In this document: in pieces, positions 1 through 8,200 of the stretch
Layout of the letters: every line of letters starts with the position of its first letter
Position numbering within the stretch: position 1 is the stretch's first letter
NCBI GenBank assembly: GCA_900757485.1
Contig: CAAEOA010000084.1
Location: forward strand, 1 to 25,377
DNA from: Oscillospiraceae bacterium
Lineage (GTDB): Bacteria; Bacillota; Clostridia; Oscillospirales; Ruminococcaceae
Direction of reading: 5' to 3'
DNA length: 25,377 nt
Notes under the pieces: generated by a model
Database searches by the model: none
What the model saw: the letters and a program-made list of their open reading frames with translations, nothing else
What the model was told of the DNA's origin: nothing
Translations under genes and position numbers: made by a program

Positions 1-869
1 ACAAATCCGTTGCAGTTCCATCCCGGCTGTGCCAAACGCGCGTCATAGATTTCGCCGTCATATACACTGTTTTCCCGTACTGCTCCGGGGGATACCGAAA
101 AGCCGCTGTCTTTCCCGCTTATCAGATGAATCTGCTTTCCGTTTTCCAAAAAAATATCCGCTTCCAAAATCAAACGCGGCGTTCCGTTCCAATCGGGCTG
201 TTTACCCATGAACAAATCGAAGCTGGGATGGCGCATACCGTACCAGCCTTCCGCAAGCTCAATCCCAAGCGTATTCTCTCCGGCACAAAGCATATCGGTG
301 ATGTCGTATACGCTGTACAGCACATGCTTTCGGTAATCCGTCCATCCGGGTTCCAGTACACGATCCCCGATTTTGCATCCGTTGAGGAAGGCTTCATAAT
401 AGCCGATTCCGCTGATATACAATCTGCCCGAAACCGGAGCCGACTCCAGCCGAAAGCTTTTGCGAAACAAATCAGTAACGCCAAAGCGATGTACGGGAAC
501 GGATATCCATTTCGCTTTCCACTCATCCACAGATAAAATCGCTGTTTCAAACCATTCCGTCCCGGTATGCAAAACCGTATCATCGGTCAGCGTCATTTCC
601 GCCTGCCACCAATAACGCGTCTTGCTGTGCAAAGGCTCTCCGGCATAAACGATGCAACTGCTGTTTTCCGCTTCTACGACTCCGCTGTCCCAGACTAACG
701 CCTTATTGTCAAGCAAGTCTGTAGCCGTCTTAGCCACTCGGATACGGTATGCTTTCTGCATACCGTATCCGGTCTCAGGTCTCCATGAAAACCGCGGGTT
801 TCGGTTTTGAACATTGATTGGGCAGCGGGAGTATTCACATTCTGCAATCATTCGATTCAAATTATTCAC
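1..869 (-). CDS. Alpha-L-rhamnosidase (GH78), N-terminal part, truncated by window edge
   Basis: I translated the minus strand from a GTG at 869 and found an open frame of 289 codons running off the left edge with no stop. It starts VNNLNRMIAECEYS and has an AAAGGG ribosome site 9 nt upstream. An ATG seven codons in (851) has no such site. The order of features matches the N-terminus of the complete GH78 enzyme at 14499-17201: a fibronectin-like opening with the phrase VWDSG, then WISVP, then a lectin-like domain with RLYISGIGYYEAFLNG and the DYRKHVLYSVYDIT / GENTLGIELAEGWY stretch, then YDGEIYDAR. That is the usual N-terminal layout of bacterial alpha-L-rhamnosidases, which remove terminal rhamnose from oligosaccharides. 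The catalytic (alpha/alpha)6 barrel lies outside the window, so activity cannot be judged. There is no signal peptide, so it is probably cytoplasmic. It lies 37 bp after the RpiB-like gene and is likely its cotranscribed partner. Confidence 0.9.
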   Translation of the reverse strand, partial: MNNLNRMIAECEYSRCPINVQNRNPRFSWRPETGYGMQKAYRIRVAKTATDLLDNKALVWDSGVVEAENSSCIVYAGEPLHSKTRYWWQAEMTLTDDTVLHTGTEWFETAILSVDEWKAKWISVPVHRFGVTDLFRKSFRLESAPVSGRLYISGIGYYEAFLNGCKIGDRVLEPGWTDYRKHVLYSVYDITDMLCAGENTLGIELAEGWYGMRHPSFDLFMGKQPDWNGTPRLILEADIFLENGKQIHLISGKDSGFSVSPGAVRENSVYDGEIYDARLAQPGWNCNGF

Positions 870-906
870 TGGTTTCTACCCTTTCTGAGCCTCAATCAAC
901 TTCGGA

Positions 907-1479
907 TCAATCCTCCGGCTTTGTTTCCAGTGTCAGCGGATAATCACCGAGATGTTCCATCCGAAAACCGTTCTTTTTATATGCTTCATAATCAAACGCT
1001 TCCAATTCGTCAATGGCAAGTTTATGGAACTCATAGAAATTATGCCACCATTCATAGCCGCTGCCGAGTTCCGCATTCAAATAAGCGTCGGCAATATCGC
1101 ATCCCATTTGCGGAGCGACATAAAACGCACCCATTGCAAGCACGTTGACACCGTTGCCGGTGATAGCACGCAATGCTGCAGGAACGCTTTCAACAACACC
1201 GGCGTGTACATGAGGGCATTTGCTTGCCGCAATGTGAATTCCCATTCCGGTACCGCAGAAAATCAGCGCTCTTTCAAATTCCCCTTCGGAAATTTTGCTT
1301 CCTACCCGAAGACCGACACGATGGAACATATTTTCCGTATCCTCTTTGTTTGGATCTGTCACACCGAGGTCGGTAATTTTCCAGCCTTTTGCCTTCAGAT
1401 GAGCAACAACCGCTTCCTTTAACGGATATCCCGCAAAATCCGCACCCACTACAAGATATTTGTCTTTTACTGTTTTCAT
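907..1479 (-). CDS. RpiB/LacAB-family sugar-phosphate isomerase, divergent
   Basis: A protein of 190 aa (194 if started at the ATG at 1491). I prefer the ATG at 1479 because the GGAAAGGA ribosome site directly abuts 1491 and lies 12 nt before 1479. The family (ribose-5-phosphate isomerase B, galactose-6-phosphate isomerase) interconverts aldose and ketose phosphates. Supporting motifs are VVGADFAGYPLK near the N-terminus, FCGTGMGIHIAASK with the family's catalytic-type cysteine (C75), and NVLAMG. Two conserved RpiB histidines appear to be missing: the DH of the N-terminal motif is DF here (D14-F15), and the histidine of the HNDxNVL loop aligns with glycine (GNGVNVL, residues 108-114). A C-terminal tail of roughly 40 residues rich in W, Y and F makes it longer than the usual ~150 aa RpiB. 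It sits between a solute-binding protein gene and a GH78 gene, so it may process a phosphorylated sugar released by this locus. The exact substrate is unknown. Confidence 0.85.
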   Translation of the reverse strand: MKTVKDKYLVVGADFAGYPLKEAVVAHLKAKGWKITDLGVTDPNKEDTENMFHRVGLRVGSKISEGEFERALIFCGTGMGIHIAASKCPHVHAGVVESVPAALRAITGNGVNVLAMGAFYVAPQMGCDIADAYLNAELGSGYEWWHNFYEFHKLAIDELEAFDYEAYKKNGFRMEHLGDYPLTLETKPED

Positions 1480-1567
1480 TATTATTTTCATTCCTTTCCG
1501 AAATTTATATCATTTATATCATTTTTACCTTTTTATTCAGAACTTCCTCACAATGCCGGTATAATCA

Positions 1568-2950
1568 CTATTCCGCATCAATAGGCGCCCACAAATCATT
1601 CAATGTTTCAGTGTACTGACTCTTTACTTCCTGCAGCGCCTCTGCGTTGGTCTTTTTGCCCTTCAAAATTTCCCCGACCTTAGACTGCCATTGTGCGTCA
1701 ACGGGAGAAGCAAAAAGGACAGGAGAAACATATGTGTTGTTTTTTACAAGGTCAAACACCTTTAAAGAACCTTCATCTCTTACCCAAGACATCCACAACG
1801 AGCTGTTGAGTTTATTCAGCTCGGCTTCATCCGGATAAAGCGGTTCGGTCAAAGCATTTAACACTAATGCAACTTTTTCCGGCTCTGCAACACCCTCTAA
1901 AATAGCCCAGCCCTGATACCAGTCGTTAATGGAACGATAAGATGATTCGGAATCGCTCTTCGGGAACATGACCATACCGAAATCATCCTGCATACCGCCG
2001 TAACCCTCTTTGTGCTGCAACCGTTCAATATACTCAGGAATAAAGCCAACCTTGCCTTCCAGGAACAGTTTATAGTCGTTAAAATCAGTGGTATCCGGAA
2101 TTACTTTGGCTTTTTGCAATTCCATCATAAAGTCCATTGCCTGCATACACTTCTCATCGTCTGCATTAAAATGAACGCCGGATTGATCTTTGGTGATCCA
2201 GTTGGAGCCGTTTGATACGCAAAGGTTGTTATAAAGCTGATATGCGTTGTTCACACTGCCCCATATCGTAGTGGAACCGCTGGAAAGCTTAGAGATTTTG
2301 GTCGCCATCTCTTTGAATTTACTCCACTTCCAGGAACCGTCCTCCTGCCACTTATATAAGTCATCCGGATTATATCCCGCTTCTTTCACCAAGCGTTTGT
2401 TGAAATACATAACCGTGTTTCCGGTAATATCCGTTCCTGTGGAACAGCCGTATTGTTTTCCGTGAAGCTGATAGCTCTGGAGCAAATCCTGATCCCATTT
2501 GTCAGCGGAAAAATCAAATGCATCTTTAAACTGACTTAAATCCATAAACACACCGTTAGTAGCCGGCTGTGCAAACAGATGCGGTGCCGCAATGCTCATG
2601 ATATCATGACTCGGTTTTCCGGCAAGCGTTGCGTTCCAGACCGCCGTATAGTTATCATCCTCCGGCAGATCGATCACACAGTTGAATGCTTTCTCAATTT
2701 CTGCCACCCGGTTCATAAACCGTTTTCCGCTTTCGGTACTGGTAATGGTATTTTTCCGAAATCCGTATTGATATATTTTGATTTTCCTTTGTTGGAGATC
2801 GACTGTTTTGTAGGTTGCTTCAGACGCGCCTGTACCCGAACCGGTGGTCTCTCCGCCGCCACATCCCGCCATAGAAAGAACAAGTCCTGCCGACATAACC
2901 GCTGCAATGCCCCGAATCAGCCTAATGTGATTCTTTTTTGATGCTTTCAT
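1568..2950 (-). CDS. Sugar ABC transporter solute-binding lipoprotein (CUT1 type)
   Basis: 460 aa. The N-terminus is a classic lipoprotein signal: basic residues, a hydrophobic stretch, then LSMAGC with the lipid-modified cysteine at residue 30, followed by a Gly/Thr/Ser-rich linker. The rest reads as a family 1 extracellular solute-binding protein: WNATLAGKPSHDIMSIAAP, FMDLSQF, VMYFNKRLVKEAGYNPDD, W..FKEMATKI, MDFMMELQKAKVIPDT, and GWAILEGVAEPEKVALVLNAL. It should capture an oligosaccharide outside the membrane and deliver it to the two permeases encoded directly upstream (2989-4857). The start is certain: AAGGAGG lies 8 nt before the ATG. It follows the permease gene by 38 bp and precedes the isomerase gene by about 90 bp. 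No ATPase is encoded nearby, as is common for CUT1 systems that share an MsmX-type ATPase. Confidence 0.93.
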   Translation of the reverse strand: MKASKKNHIRLIRGIAAVMSAGLVLSMAGCGGGETTGSGTGASEATYKTVDLQQRKIKIYQYGFRKNTITSTESGKRFMNRVAEIEKAFNCVIDLPEDDNYTAVWNATLAGKPSHDIMSIAAPHLFAQPATNGVFMDLSQFKDAFDFSADKWDQDLLQSYQLHGKQYGCSTGTDITGNTVMYFNKRLVKEAGYNPDDLYKWQEDGSWKWSKFKEMATKISKLSSGSTTIWGSVNNAYQLYNNLCVSNGSNWITKDQSGVHFNADDEKCMQAMDFMMELQKAKVIPDTTDFNDYKLFLEGKVGFIPEYIERLQHKEGYGGMQDDFGMVMFPKSDSESSYRSINDWYQGWAILEGVAEPEKVALVLNALTEPLYPDEAELNKLNSSLWMSWVRDEGSLKVFDLVKNNTYVSPVLFASPVDAQWQSKVGEILKGKKTNAEALQEVKSQYTETLNDLWAPIDAE

Positions 2951-2988
2951 GATAATTCCTCCTTAATATATACAAAGTCTATACTCCA

Positions 2989-3942
2989 TTACCCAACCAG
3001 GCCGCTGCGCTCTATACTCTGCACAAAGCCTTTTTGGGTAAAAAGATACAGTACAATCAATGGAATGATAAAGAGAACAAATGCCGCGCTGTCATACAGC
3101 ATATTCTGCATATTACCGATGACCTGTCCGTCCATACGGGCAATACTGCTTCCGGTTCCGCTCAACACGGTGGTAAATATTTTCATTCCCGGCGTCAGTA
3201 TGGTGGTATAAAAATAGTCATTCCATTGCCAAACGAAAGAGAAAAGCAATATTGATGCCATCATCGGCAAAGCCCCGGGCAGTACTACCCGGAAAAACGT
3301 CTGAAACGCCCCGCATCCGTCAATGCTAGCCGCCTCTTCCAATGCCTTCGGCAAATTTTTAAAGTGCTGACGAAGCATGAAAATATACAGACCGTTTTTA
3401 AAGCCAACCGCTGTTGCAGACAGAATAAGCAACGGCCATGGTGTACCGATCAGATTAATTCCTTTTAAAGACATTCCCAAGGTAAAAATGGACAGCGGGC
3501 TAAAGTACTGAAACTGTAAATATAACGACAGCAATACCGTCTGGGGCGGAATGATCAAGGTAAAGATTACCATTCCCATCACAATACCGCGGCCTTTGAA
3601 TTTAAACCGCGCCAATCCATAAGCAACCAGAGTACAGCTTGCCAGCTGGAGCAAAGAGCAACCCCCGCAGTACAGCAATGAATTAACAAACCGCAGCGGA
3701 TACTCCAAATATTCCCAAACCCGTCGGTAATTATAGAGAGTCGGATTTTTGGGAATCAGATAAACAGATCCATCGTATAAATCGCTGATGCTTTTAAACG
3801 AGGAAGAAAGCTGCATGATAACCGGCTGAATAATCATGAACCCCAAACCGATAATCAAAACCGTACGAAAAATTGCCCACAGCCATTTTGACACGTGATA
3901 AAGATTCATTTTTTTGCTTTTGGCAGTGTTTCTGTTTTTCAA
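2989..3942 (-). CDS. Carbohydrate ABC transporter permease (MalG type)
   Basis: 317 aa inner-membrane permease. I can follow six hydrophobic segments at roughly residues 20-44, 88-112, 119-141, 168-190, 226-246 and 286-303. The cytoplasmic EAA loop that docks the ATPase is LEEAASIDGCGAFQTFFRVV followed by LPGALP, residues about 201-226. That spacing and the C-terminal end GFVQSIERSGLVG are typical of the MalG/YtcP-like half. The start codon is TTG at 3942 with GGAGG about 7 nt upstream; no ATG fits as well. The gene follows its MalF-type partner by 18 bp and precedes the solute-binding lipoprotein, forming one complete importer. The transported sugar cannot be read from the sequence; an oligosaccharide is likely from the enzymes in the locus. 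Confidence 0.93.
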   Translation of the reverse strand: MKNRNTAKSKKMNLYHVSKWLWAIFRTVLIIGLGFMIIQPVIMQLSSSFKSISDLYDGSVYLIPKNPTLYNYRRVWEYLEYPLRFVNSLLYCGGCSLLQLASCTLVAYGLARFKFKGRGIVMGMVIFTLIIPPQTVLLSLYLQFQYFSPLSIFTLGMSLKGINLIGTPWPLLILSATAVGFKNGLYIFMLRQHFKNLPKALEEAASIDGCGAFQTFFRVVLPGALPMMASILLFSFVWQWNDYFYTTILTPGMKIFTTVLSGTGSSIARMDGQVIGNMQNMLYDSAAFVLFIIPLIVLYLFTQKGFVQSIERSGLVG

Positions 3943-3960
3943 TTTAATCCTCCTCCCCCG

Positions 3961-4857
3961 TTATTCCTCATAATAGACCTTGCGTGACGCGATTGCGATA
4001 AACACAACCAGAACCAGCGATATCAGCAGAAAATAAACCCAGCTCATTGCAGCAGCCGAACCGTGTCTGCCGTAAATAACAGATTCATAATAAACCATAT
4101 TAATGATGGGATTGTTCAGCCCCGCCATAGAGTCGATAATGGTATATACCGCATTTACCAAAATAATCGGGCTGATCATCGGGAAGGTGATTTTCCAGAA
4201 ATTTTCCCAACCGGTTGCGCCCTCCATAGAGGAAGCTTCATATAATGACGGCGAAATCGTTTGAAGTCCCGCCAGGAAAATCAAGATCTGCACGCCGGAT
4301 GCCATTGTAATATCCTGTACCCGTTCCACAGCTTCCATTACAAAGTCGAGAACAGAGGAATCCAGCTTAATGGTACTGACCAGGTTGGCAATCACGTCGG
4401 TCATCTGCAGGATACCCGAACCGGAATCAGAAGCGCCCTCTGCGATTGCATTCATCGTTACGCTTTGAATTTGATTGGTCTGCATCATGACCAGCACACC
4501 GCTGTAAATAATTACCGGCAGAAAAAAGATTGCTCTGGCAATAATCCTGCCATGAAATTTCTGGTTGAGTATTGTGGCAATAAAAAAGCTGAAAAGCAGG
4601 ATACACGGAAAGTTGATCAGCAAGTCTGTAATACTTGTTTTTAATTTCGGTATATATTCTGCATTTTCAAAAAACAGCGAATAATAATGTCCCCATCCGA
4701 CATCCTTTAAAACGGGGCCGGGTGTTACATCTTTAAAACTCAAGATAGCGGTCTGAACAACCGGAACCAAAAAGAACAGGAAAAAGCCGATCAGAAAAGG
4801 AATACAAAATATCCAGCCTATCAACGCTTTTCGCTGCATCATCGGCATTTTTTTCAT
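3961..4857 (-). CDS. Sugar ABC transporter permease (MalF/LplB type)
   Basis: 298 aa membrane protein with a hydrophobic first segment (residues ~11-38) and later segments near 76-96, 107-125, 189-203, 230-252 and 270-292. The EAA loop is LYEASSMEGATGWENFWKIT followed by FPMISP (about 205-230), the ATPase contact of MalF-like permeases. The segment between about 125 and 188 is polar and long, containing GASDSGSGILQMTD and VMEAVERVQDITMASG. It looks like an enlarged extracytoplasmic loop compared with common LplB-type permeases. The ATG at 4857 shares its A with the TGA stop of the upstream DUF5696 gene (TGATG), indicating translational coupling. A GGAGGG ribosome site lies within the end of that gene. 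It pairs with the MalG-type permease 18 bp downstream. Confidence 0.92.
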   Translation of the reverse strand: MKKMPMMQRKALIGWIFCIPFLIGFFLFFLVPVVQTAILSFKDVTPGPVLKDVGWGHYYSLFFENAEYIPKLKTSITDLLINFPCILLFSFFIATILNQKFHGRIIARAIFFLPVIIYSGVLVMMQTNQIQSVTMNAIAEGASDSGSGILQMTDVIANLVSTIKLDSSVLDFVMEAVERVQDITMASGVQILIFLAGLQTISPSLYEASSMEGATGWENFWKITFPMISPIILVNAVYTIIDSMAGLNNPIINMVYYESVIYGRHGSAAAMSWVYFLLISLVLVVFIAIASRKVYYEE

Positions 4858-7394
4858 CAGCCTCTCCCTCCTTTTATCACAAAGTAATCTCTTGCCTTGA
4901 CGGTATGACCATCAACCGCCGCGTCTGTTTCATTGTAGTTGACATAAACCTTTGTTCCGTCGTCATACTCGGTGCAAGACACTCCCGCTGTTTTACTATG
5001 CGCAACAATACGACGTCCCTGTAAGCCGTTCAATGCGCCCGACACCTTAGTATAAGTTTCTATGGCATCATCCAGCCATTCCCGGTAGCTGACTGCAAAA
5101 TAATCCGCATCAATTTTTTTCAGGACGCTGTTGGATTGATACATCCATTCAAAGCCGGGCATTGTTCCGGTTTCAATCATTCTCAATATTTCATCTTCAA
5201 TACTGTTTGCATAGTTAAGCGGTTCGCCTGCATAGGAAAGATAACCGTGAATCACCATCTGATAAAAAGGTACTTCTTCGTCAAACAGTGAATATCCGTT
5301 AGAACTTCCGGGAGCATTCATCACTTCGGACAGGCTCTCAAAAACATAATCAGACGGCTGACTGCCCAACACTTTCCCGCTGTTTCGGAACAGTGCCGCC
5401 GTTTGAGCAGCTGCTTCGGCAGCTTGTTGCCGGTCAAACTGCTTTCCGCTGTTAAAATCGGAATAAAGCATATTGGACATCGATCCTATGCTAACATCCT
5501 GTCCCGCACACCCGGCAAGGCTGTTTATCGCTTGTTTTGCAAAGTCCGAATATTTTCCGGGGGACAACAGAGCGGTTTGCAAAATGCTCTTTCCGCTCAC
5601 CAAATTGTATTGTTGACTGAATGCCGTTTCCCCGATAATTGTTCTGGGCGAGTCAAAAATACTGCTGTACCCGTCTAACAATGTGTTTTTAGGAATATAC
5701 TGAAGATCCATATCCCAGTAAACACGATTTCCCGACTCTTCCATAAAACTCTGGAATTTCTTTTGCGCTTTGAGTCCGCCAAGCTGCTTTTGCACTTTAA
5801 TATCAGTCAATGCGGAATGAAGCAAACCGCCGTTGCACCATCCCTCATACCGCACCACTACCGAGCCAACGCCCTTGTCTTTCAGCGTTTTCACGATAGT
5901 TTCGGCTTCCGAAAAAGAAGTTAAGGCGACCGTTTTTTGCACGGGAATCCCAAAAACATTGTCTTCCTGGTTGATTGCTCCGAGCAGATTTAAATAAAGC
6001 GCCGGCTCATATTGGCTGGTTTGTGTAAACACGCCGTTTTCGATCAGATATTGTTGATATCGCCGCGCCATTCCGCTGTAATCCGCATCGTCCTTATTTA
6101 AAAAGCAAAACCGAACCTGCAAATCACAAGATGCCATTTCTTTCTGATAAAAATACATACTGGTTGCCTGGCTGTACGGAACATCCGCTTTTTGCGTATT
6201 ATTCAGCGTAAAGGAGGGATAAATATTGTTATAGGAGTTGGTCGTTCCTCCCACCGCCGCACGAATATTGGCAATGGCTGCCCCGCTTTCGATCACGGCT
6301 AAAAAGGAACTGTCGCCCTGTTTCATACCATACACGGGAAGGGACAATATCTGTTTTTGCGTCAGATTATCCGTTTGCTCTGTCGAAAGATCAGTGCCGT
6401 ACAACGGCATTTGGTATGTTCCTTGCGAAGCTTTCCCGTTGTTCAGGCGAATAATAGCTCCGCAGCCGTCCGGCACCAGCATATACCCCTCCTGCTTTTC
6501 ATCCGCCGCCCCAAAATAGGGAAGCAAATCCAAGGTGAGCAGATGCGCATTGGACGGAGTCACAATCTCCTCGGCAACAACCTTCGCCGTTAAACTGTCT
6601 TTTTCCAAACGATACTCTATCGGTATCCGAAAAGAAATGGATTCGTCCTCGGCCTCAACGCCGTTTTCTTCCTGATCCTTTTCCAAATCCTCCTTGGTGT
6701 ATCCGGCGGAAATAATCTGACTTTCCAGCTTTTGAGACACGAAATCCGCCAGTCCGTCATAAACGACATATACATCCTCTTCTTTTATTTTCGGATACTT
6801 TTTGATGAGTTCCGACTTGACAACCTCTGAGGACGCTTCTTTCAAGGAGTTCAGGGTATACAAGCCCTCTACAAAATTTCGCCCGATGTCATCCAATTTG
6901 GAAAGTATTTTTTCTTCCATACGGGATTTGGTGATTACTTTCGGGAACAAATAAGTCTTTTTGCGTTTACCGATGTCATAAATAACCTTGATGCCGTCAT
7001 CATAACTTTCCCAAGTATATTGTTCCAGTTCTACACCGTCTGTAAAACTGTTCATCGTGCTGATCTGACTGCTGTCATTCGCATAAGTCAGCTGTATCTG
7101 AGAACGCAGGCTGCCGTTACTCTCACCGCTTCCTGCCGCAGAACGCCATTCTTTTCCGCTTTGAATATCCTTAACATAAAATTCGGCAGTCTTACCGTTT
7201 ACATATAATTCCAAGCGTTCGTTTGCAGCAACTTTTGTGTAGCCTTCCTTTTGCTTGAGCGCTGTGCTAAAGGAGCTATCTGAAAGCGCGTCTGCCGAGC
7301 CCGTAACCTTTGCGCCGCTTCCTGCCCGGCTGCATCCTGAAATAATCGAAACTGCCATCACCAGGCTTAACAGACAGCATACTGTTTTTTTCAC
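4857..7394 (-). CDS. DUF5696-type large lipoprotein, accessory to sugar importer
   Basis: 845 aa. The signal is a lipoprotein type: hydrophobic core then SIISGC with cysteine 21. Mature residues about 50-110 (YTKVAANERLELYVNGKTAE.., SGKEWRS) begin a beta-rich region running to about 455, with VPDGCGAIIRLNNGK in it. Residues about 460-760 look like an alternating beta/alpha barrel (ALYLNLLGAINQ; ALTSFSEAETIVKTLKDKG then VVVRYEGWCNGG; NRVYWDMDLQYIP). Residues about 795-845 (VAHSKTAGVSCTEYDDGTKV then VNYN) form a C-terminal beta domain. I recognise it as the DUF5696 group found beside sugar ABC permeases in Bacillota; its molecular role is not established. The three-part layout resembles retaining glycosidases (GH31/36/101-like), but I cannot point to a proven catalytic pair. 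The start is GTG at 7394 with AAAGGA 10 nt upstream. It lies 15 bp after the YIP1 gene and overlaps the next permease gene by 1 bp. Confidence 0.82.
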   Translation of the reverse strand: MKKTVCCLLSLVMAVSIISGCSRAGSGAKVTGSADALSDSSFSTALKQKEGYTKVAANERLELYVNGKTAEFYVKDIQSGKEWRSAAGSGESNGSLRSQIQLTYANDSSQISTMNSFTDGVELEQYTWESYDDGIKVIYDIGKRKKTYLFPKVITKSRMEEKILSKLDDIGRNFVEGLYTLNSLKEASSEVVKSELIKKYPKIKEEDVYVVYDGLADFVSQKLESQIISAGYTKEDLEKDQEENGVEAEDESISFRIPIEYRLEKDSLTAKVVAEEIVTPSNAHLLTLDLLPYFGAADEKQEGYMLVPDGCGAIIRLNNGKASQGTYQMPLYGTDLSTEQTDNLTQKQILSLPVYGMKQGDSSFLAVIESGAAIANIRAAVGGTTNSYNNIYPSFTLNNTQKADVPYSQATSMYFYQKEMASCDLQVRFCFLNKDDADYSGMARRYQQYLIENGVFTQTSQYEPALYLNLLGAINQEDNVFGIPVQKTVALTSFSEAETIVKTLKDKGVGSVVVRYEGWCNGGLLHSALTDIKVQKQLGGLKAQKKFQSFMEESGNRVYWDMDLQYIPKNTLLDGYSSIFDSPRTIIGETAFSQQYNLVSGKSILQTALLSPGKYSDFAKQAINSLAGCAGQDVSIGSMSNMLYSDFNSGKQFDRQQAAEAAAQTAALFRNSGKVLGSQPSDYVFESLSEVMNAPGSSNGYSLFDEEVPFYQMVIHGYLSYAGEPLNYANSIEDEILRMIETGTMPGFEWMYQSNSVLKKIDADYFAVSYREWLDDAIETYTKVSGALNGLQGRRIVAHSKTAGVSCTEYDDGTKVYVNYNETDAAVDGHTVKARDYFVIKGGRG

Positions 7395-7409
7395 CGTTCA
7401 TCTATCCTT

Positions 7410-8039
7410 TCAATACAGTCTCAATGTCATTTCTTTATAGAACATATAAACAAAATTGATTAACTGTTGGATCAATGCAAAGAAAAGCAGAAACAAAAAC
7501 AGCATTGCCGCCATTGCTGCCACTGCGATTAATATGGTAACAACGGTTTTGGTTGCGGTATGCTGATGGATTGTCATTAATCCGCTGAATATTAAAAAAC
7601 CGGTCCATACTACTGCTAAAATTCCCAGAGCCTGATATATCCGCTGTTCTTCCTGCACGATAATACGGCTCAAAATAATCATCGGAACATTAATCAAAAT
7701 TAACGGGACCAATGAATAAGCCGTGGCGATATAAATATCTTTAAAGCTGCCCTCGCCGTCCATCAACGTCGTGATGCTCCAATTTGCAACACACCAAAGC
7801 AAAACCGGAACAATTACGCCAAGCAGCTCTGAAAACAGGTTGAAGTCCTGATCGATTTCTGTATTAAAAATAAATCCGGTCAGTTGTTTGGAGAGAATAT
7901 ACACCATTGTCACCAAAGCGATAATGATTGTAGCGGCGCGGGGATCGCCTTTTCCTTCTCTTTGCGCGCACCAAAAGCCGTCGAACGGATGAAAAATCAC
8001 ATGAAAGGAATATAATAAACTATCTCGAATTTTGTTCAT
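7410..8039 (-). CDS. YIP1-family integral membrane protein
   Basis: 209 aa with five hydrophobic segments, at about residues 36-56, 67-90, 100-128, 136-156 and 166-200, and little soluble sequence. The N-terminus SLLYSFHVIFHPFDGFW followed by a basic stretch and the later STTLMDGEGSFKDIYIATAYSLVP fit the bacterial Yip1-like family. That SLVP-type motif inside a membrane segment is typical of the family. No enzymatic role is known; bacterial members often sit beside DUF5696 and CUT1 permease genes, as here, which suggests a part in assembly or stability of the importer. The 160 bp upstream (8040-8200) hold no other gene. AAGGCAAGGG close to the ATG serves as ribosome site. I see no convincing promoter in that gap, so readthrough from the upstream NHL gene is likely. 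Confidence 0.85.
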   Translation of the reverse strand: MNKIRDSLLYSFHVIFHPFDGFWCAQREGKGDPRAATIIIALVTMVYILSKQLTGFIFNTEIDQDFNLFSELLGVIVPVLLWCVANWSITTLMDGEGSFKDIYIATAYSLVPLILINVPMIILSRIIVQEEQRIYQALGILAVVWTGFLIFSGLMTIHQHTATKTVVTILIAVAAMAAMLFLFLLFFALIQQLINFVYMFYKEMTLRLY

Positions 8040-8200
8040 TTTTTAACCCTTGCCTTTCCGCACCAGCCGAATACTTTCTACCAAATGATAGTCTAATAAA
8101 TCCTGCTTAATGGAACGATATCATTTCTTTTTATCAACAGCATAAAATCCTGTTGAAATTATTTTTTTGGCTGTATTAAGGTACCGAAGCTGATGTTCCG

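Noticed and set aside
170..583. Open frame of 137 codons on the minus strand and overlapping plus-strand frames at 126-536
   Set aside because: The GH78 frame from 869 covers this stretch with clear family similarity; the others are shadow frames.
1504..1525. Short tandem TTTATATCA repeat between the isomerase and binding-protein genes
   Set aside because: Two 9-base units in an A/T-rich gap are easily explained by chance and no associated signal is seen.
8134..8168. Hairpin TCAACAG/CTGTTGA followed by a T-rich run on the plus strand
   Set aside because: It reads as a terminator only on the plus strand, where no gene is present; on the minus strand, where the operon runs, no T run follows the 7-bp stem.
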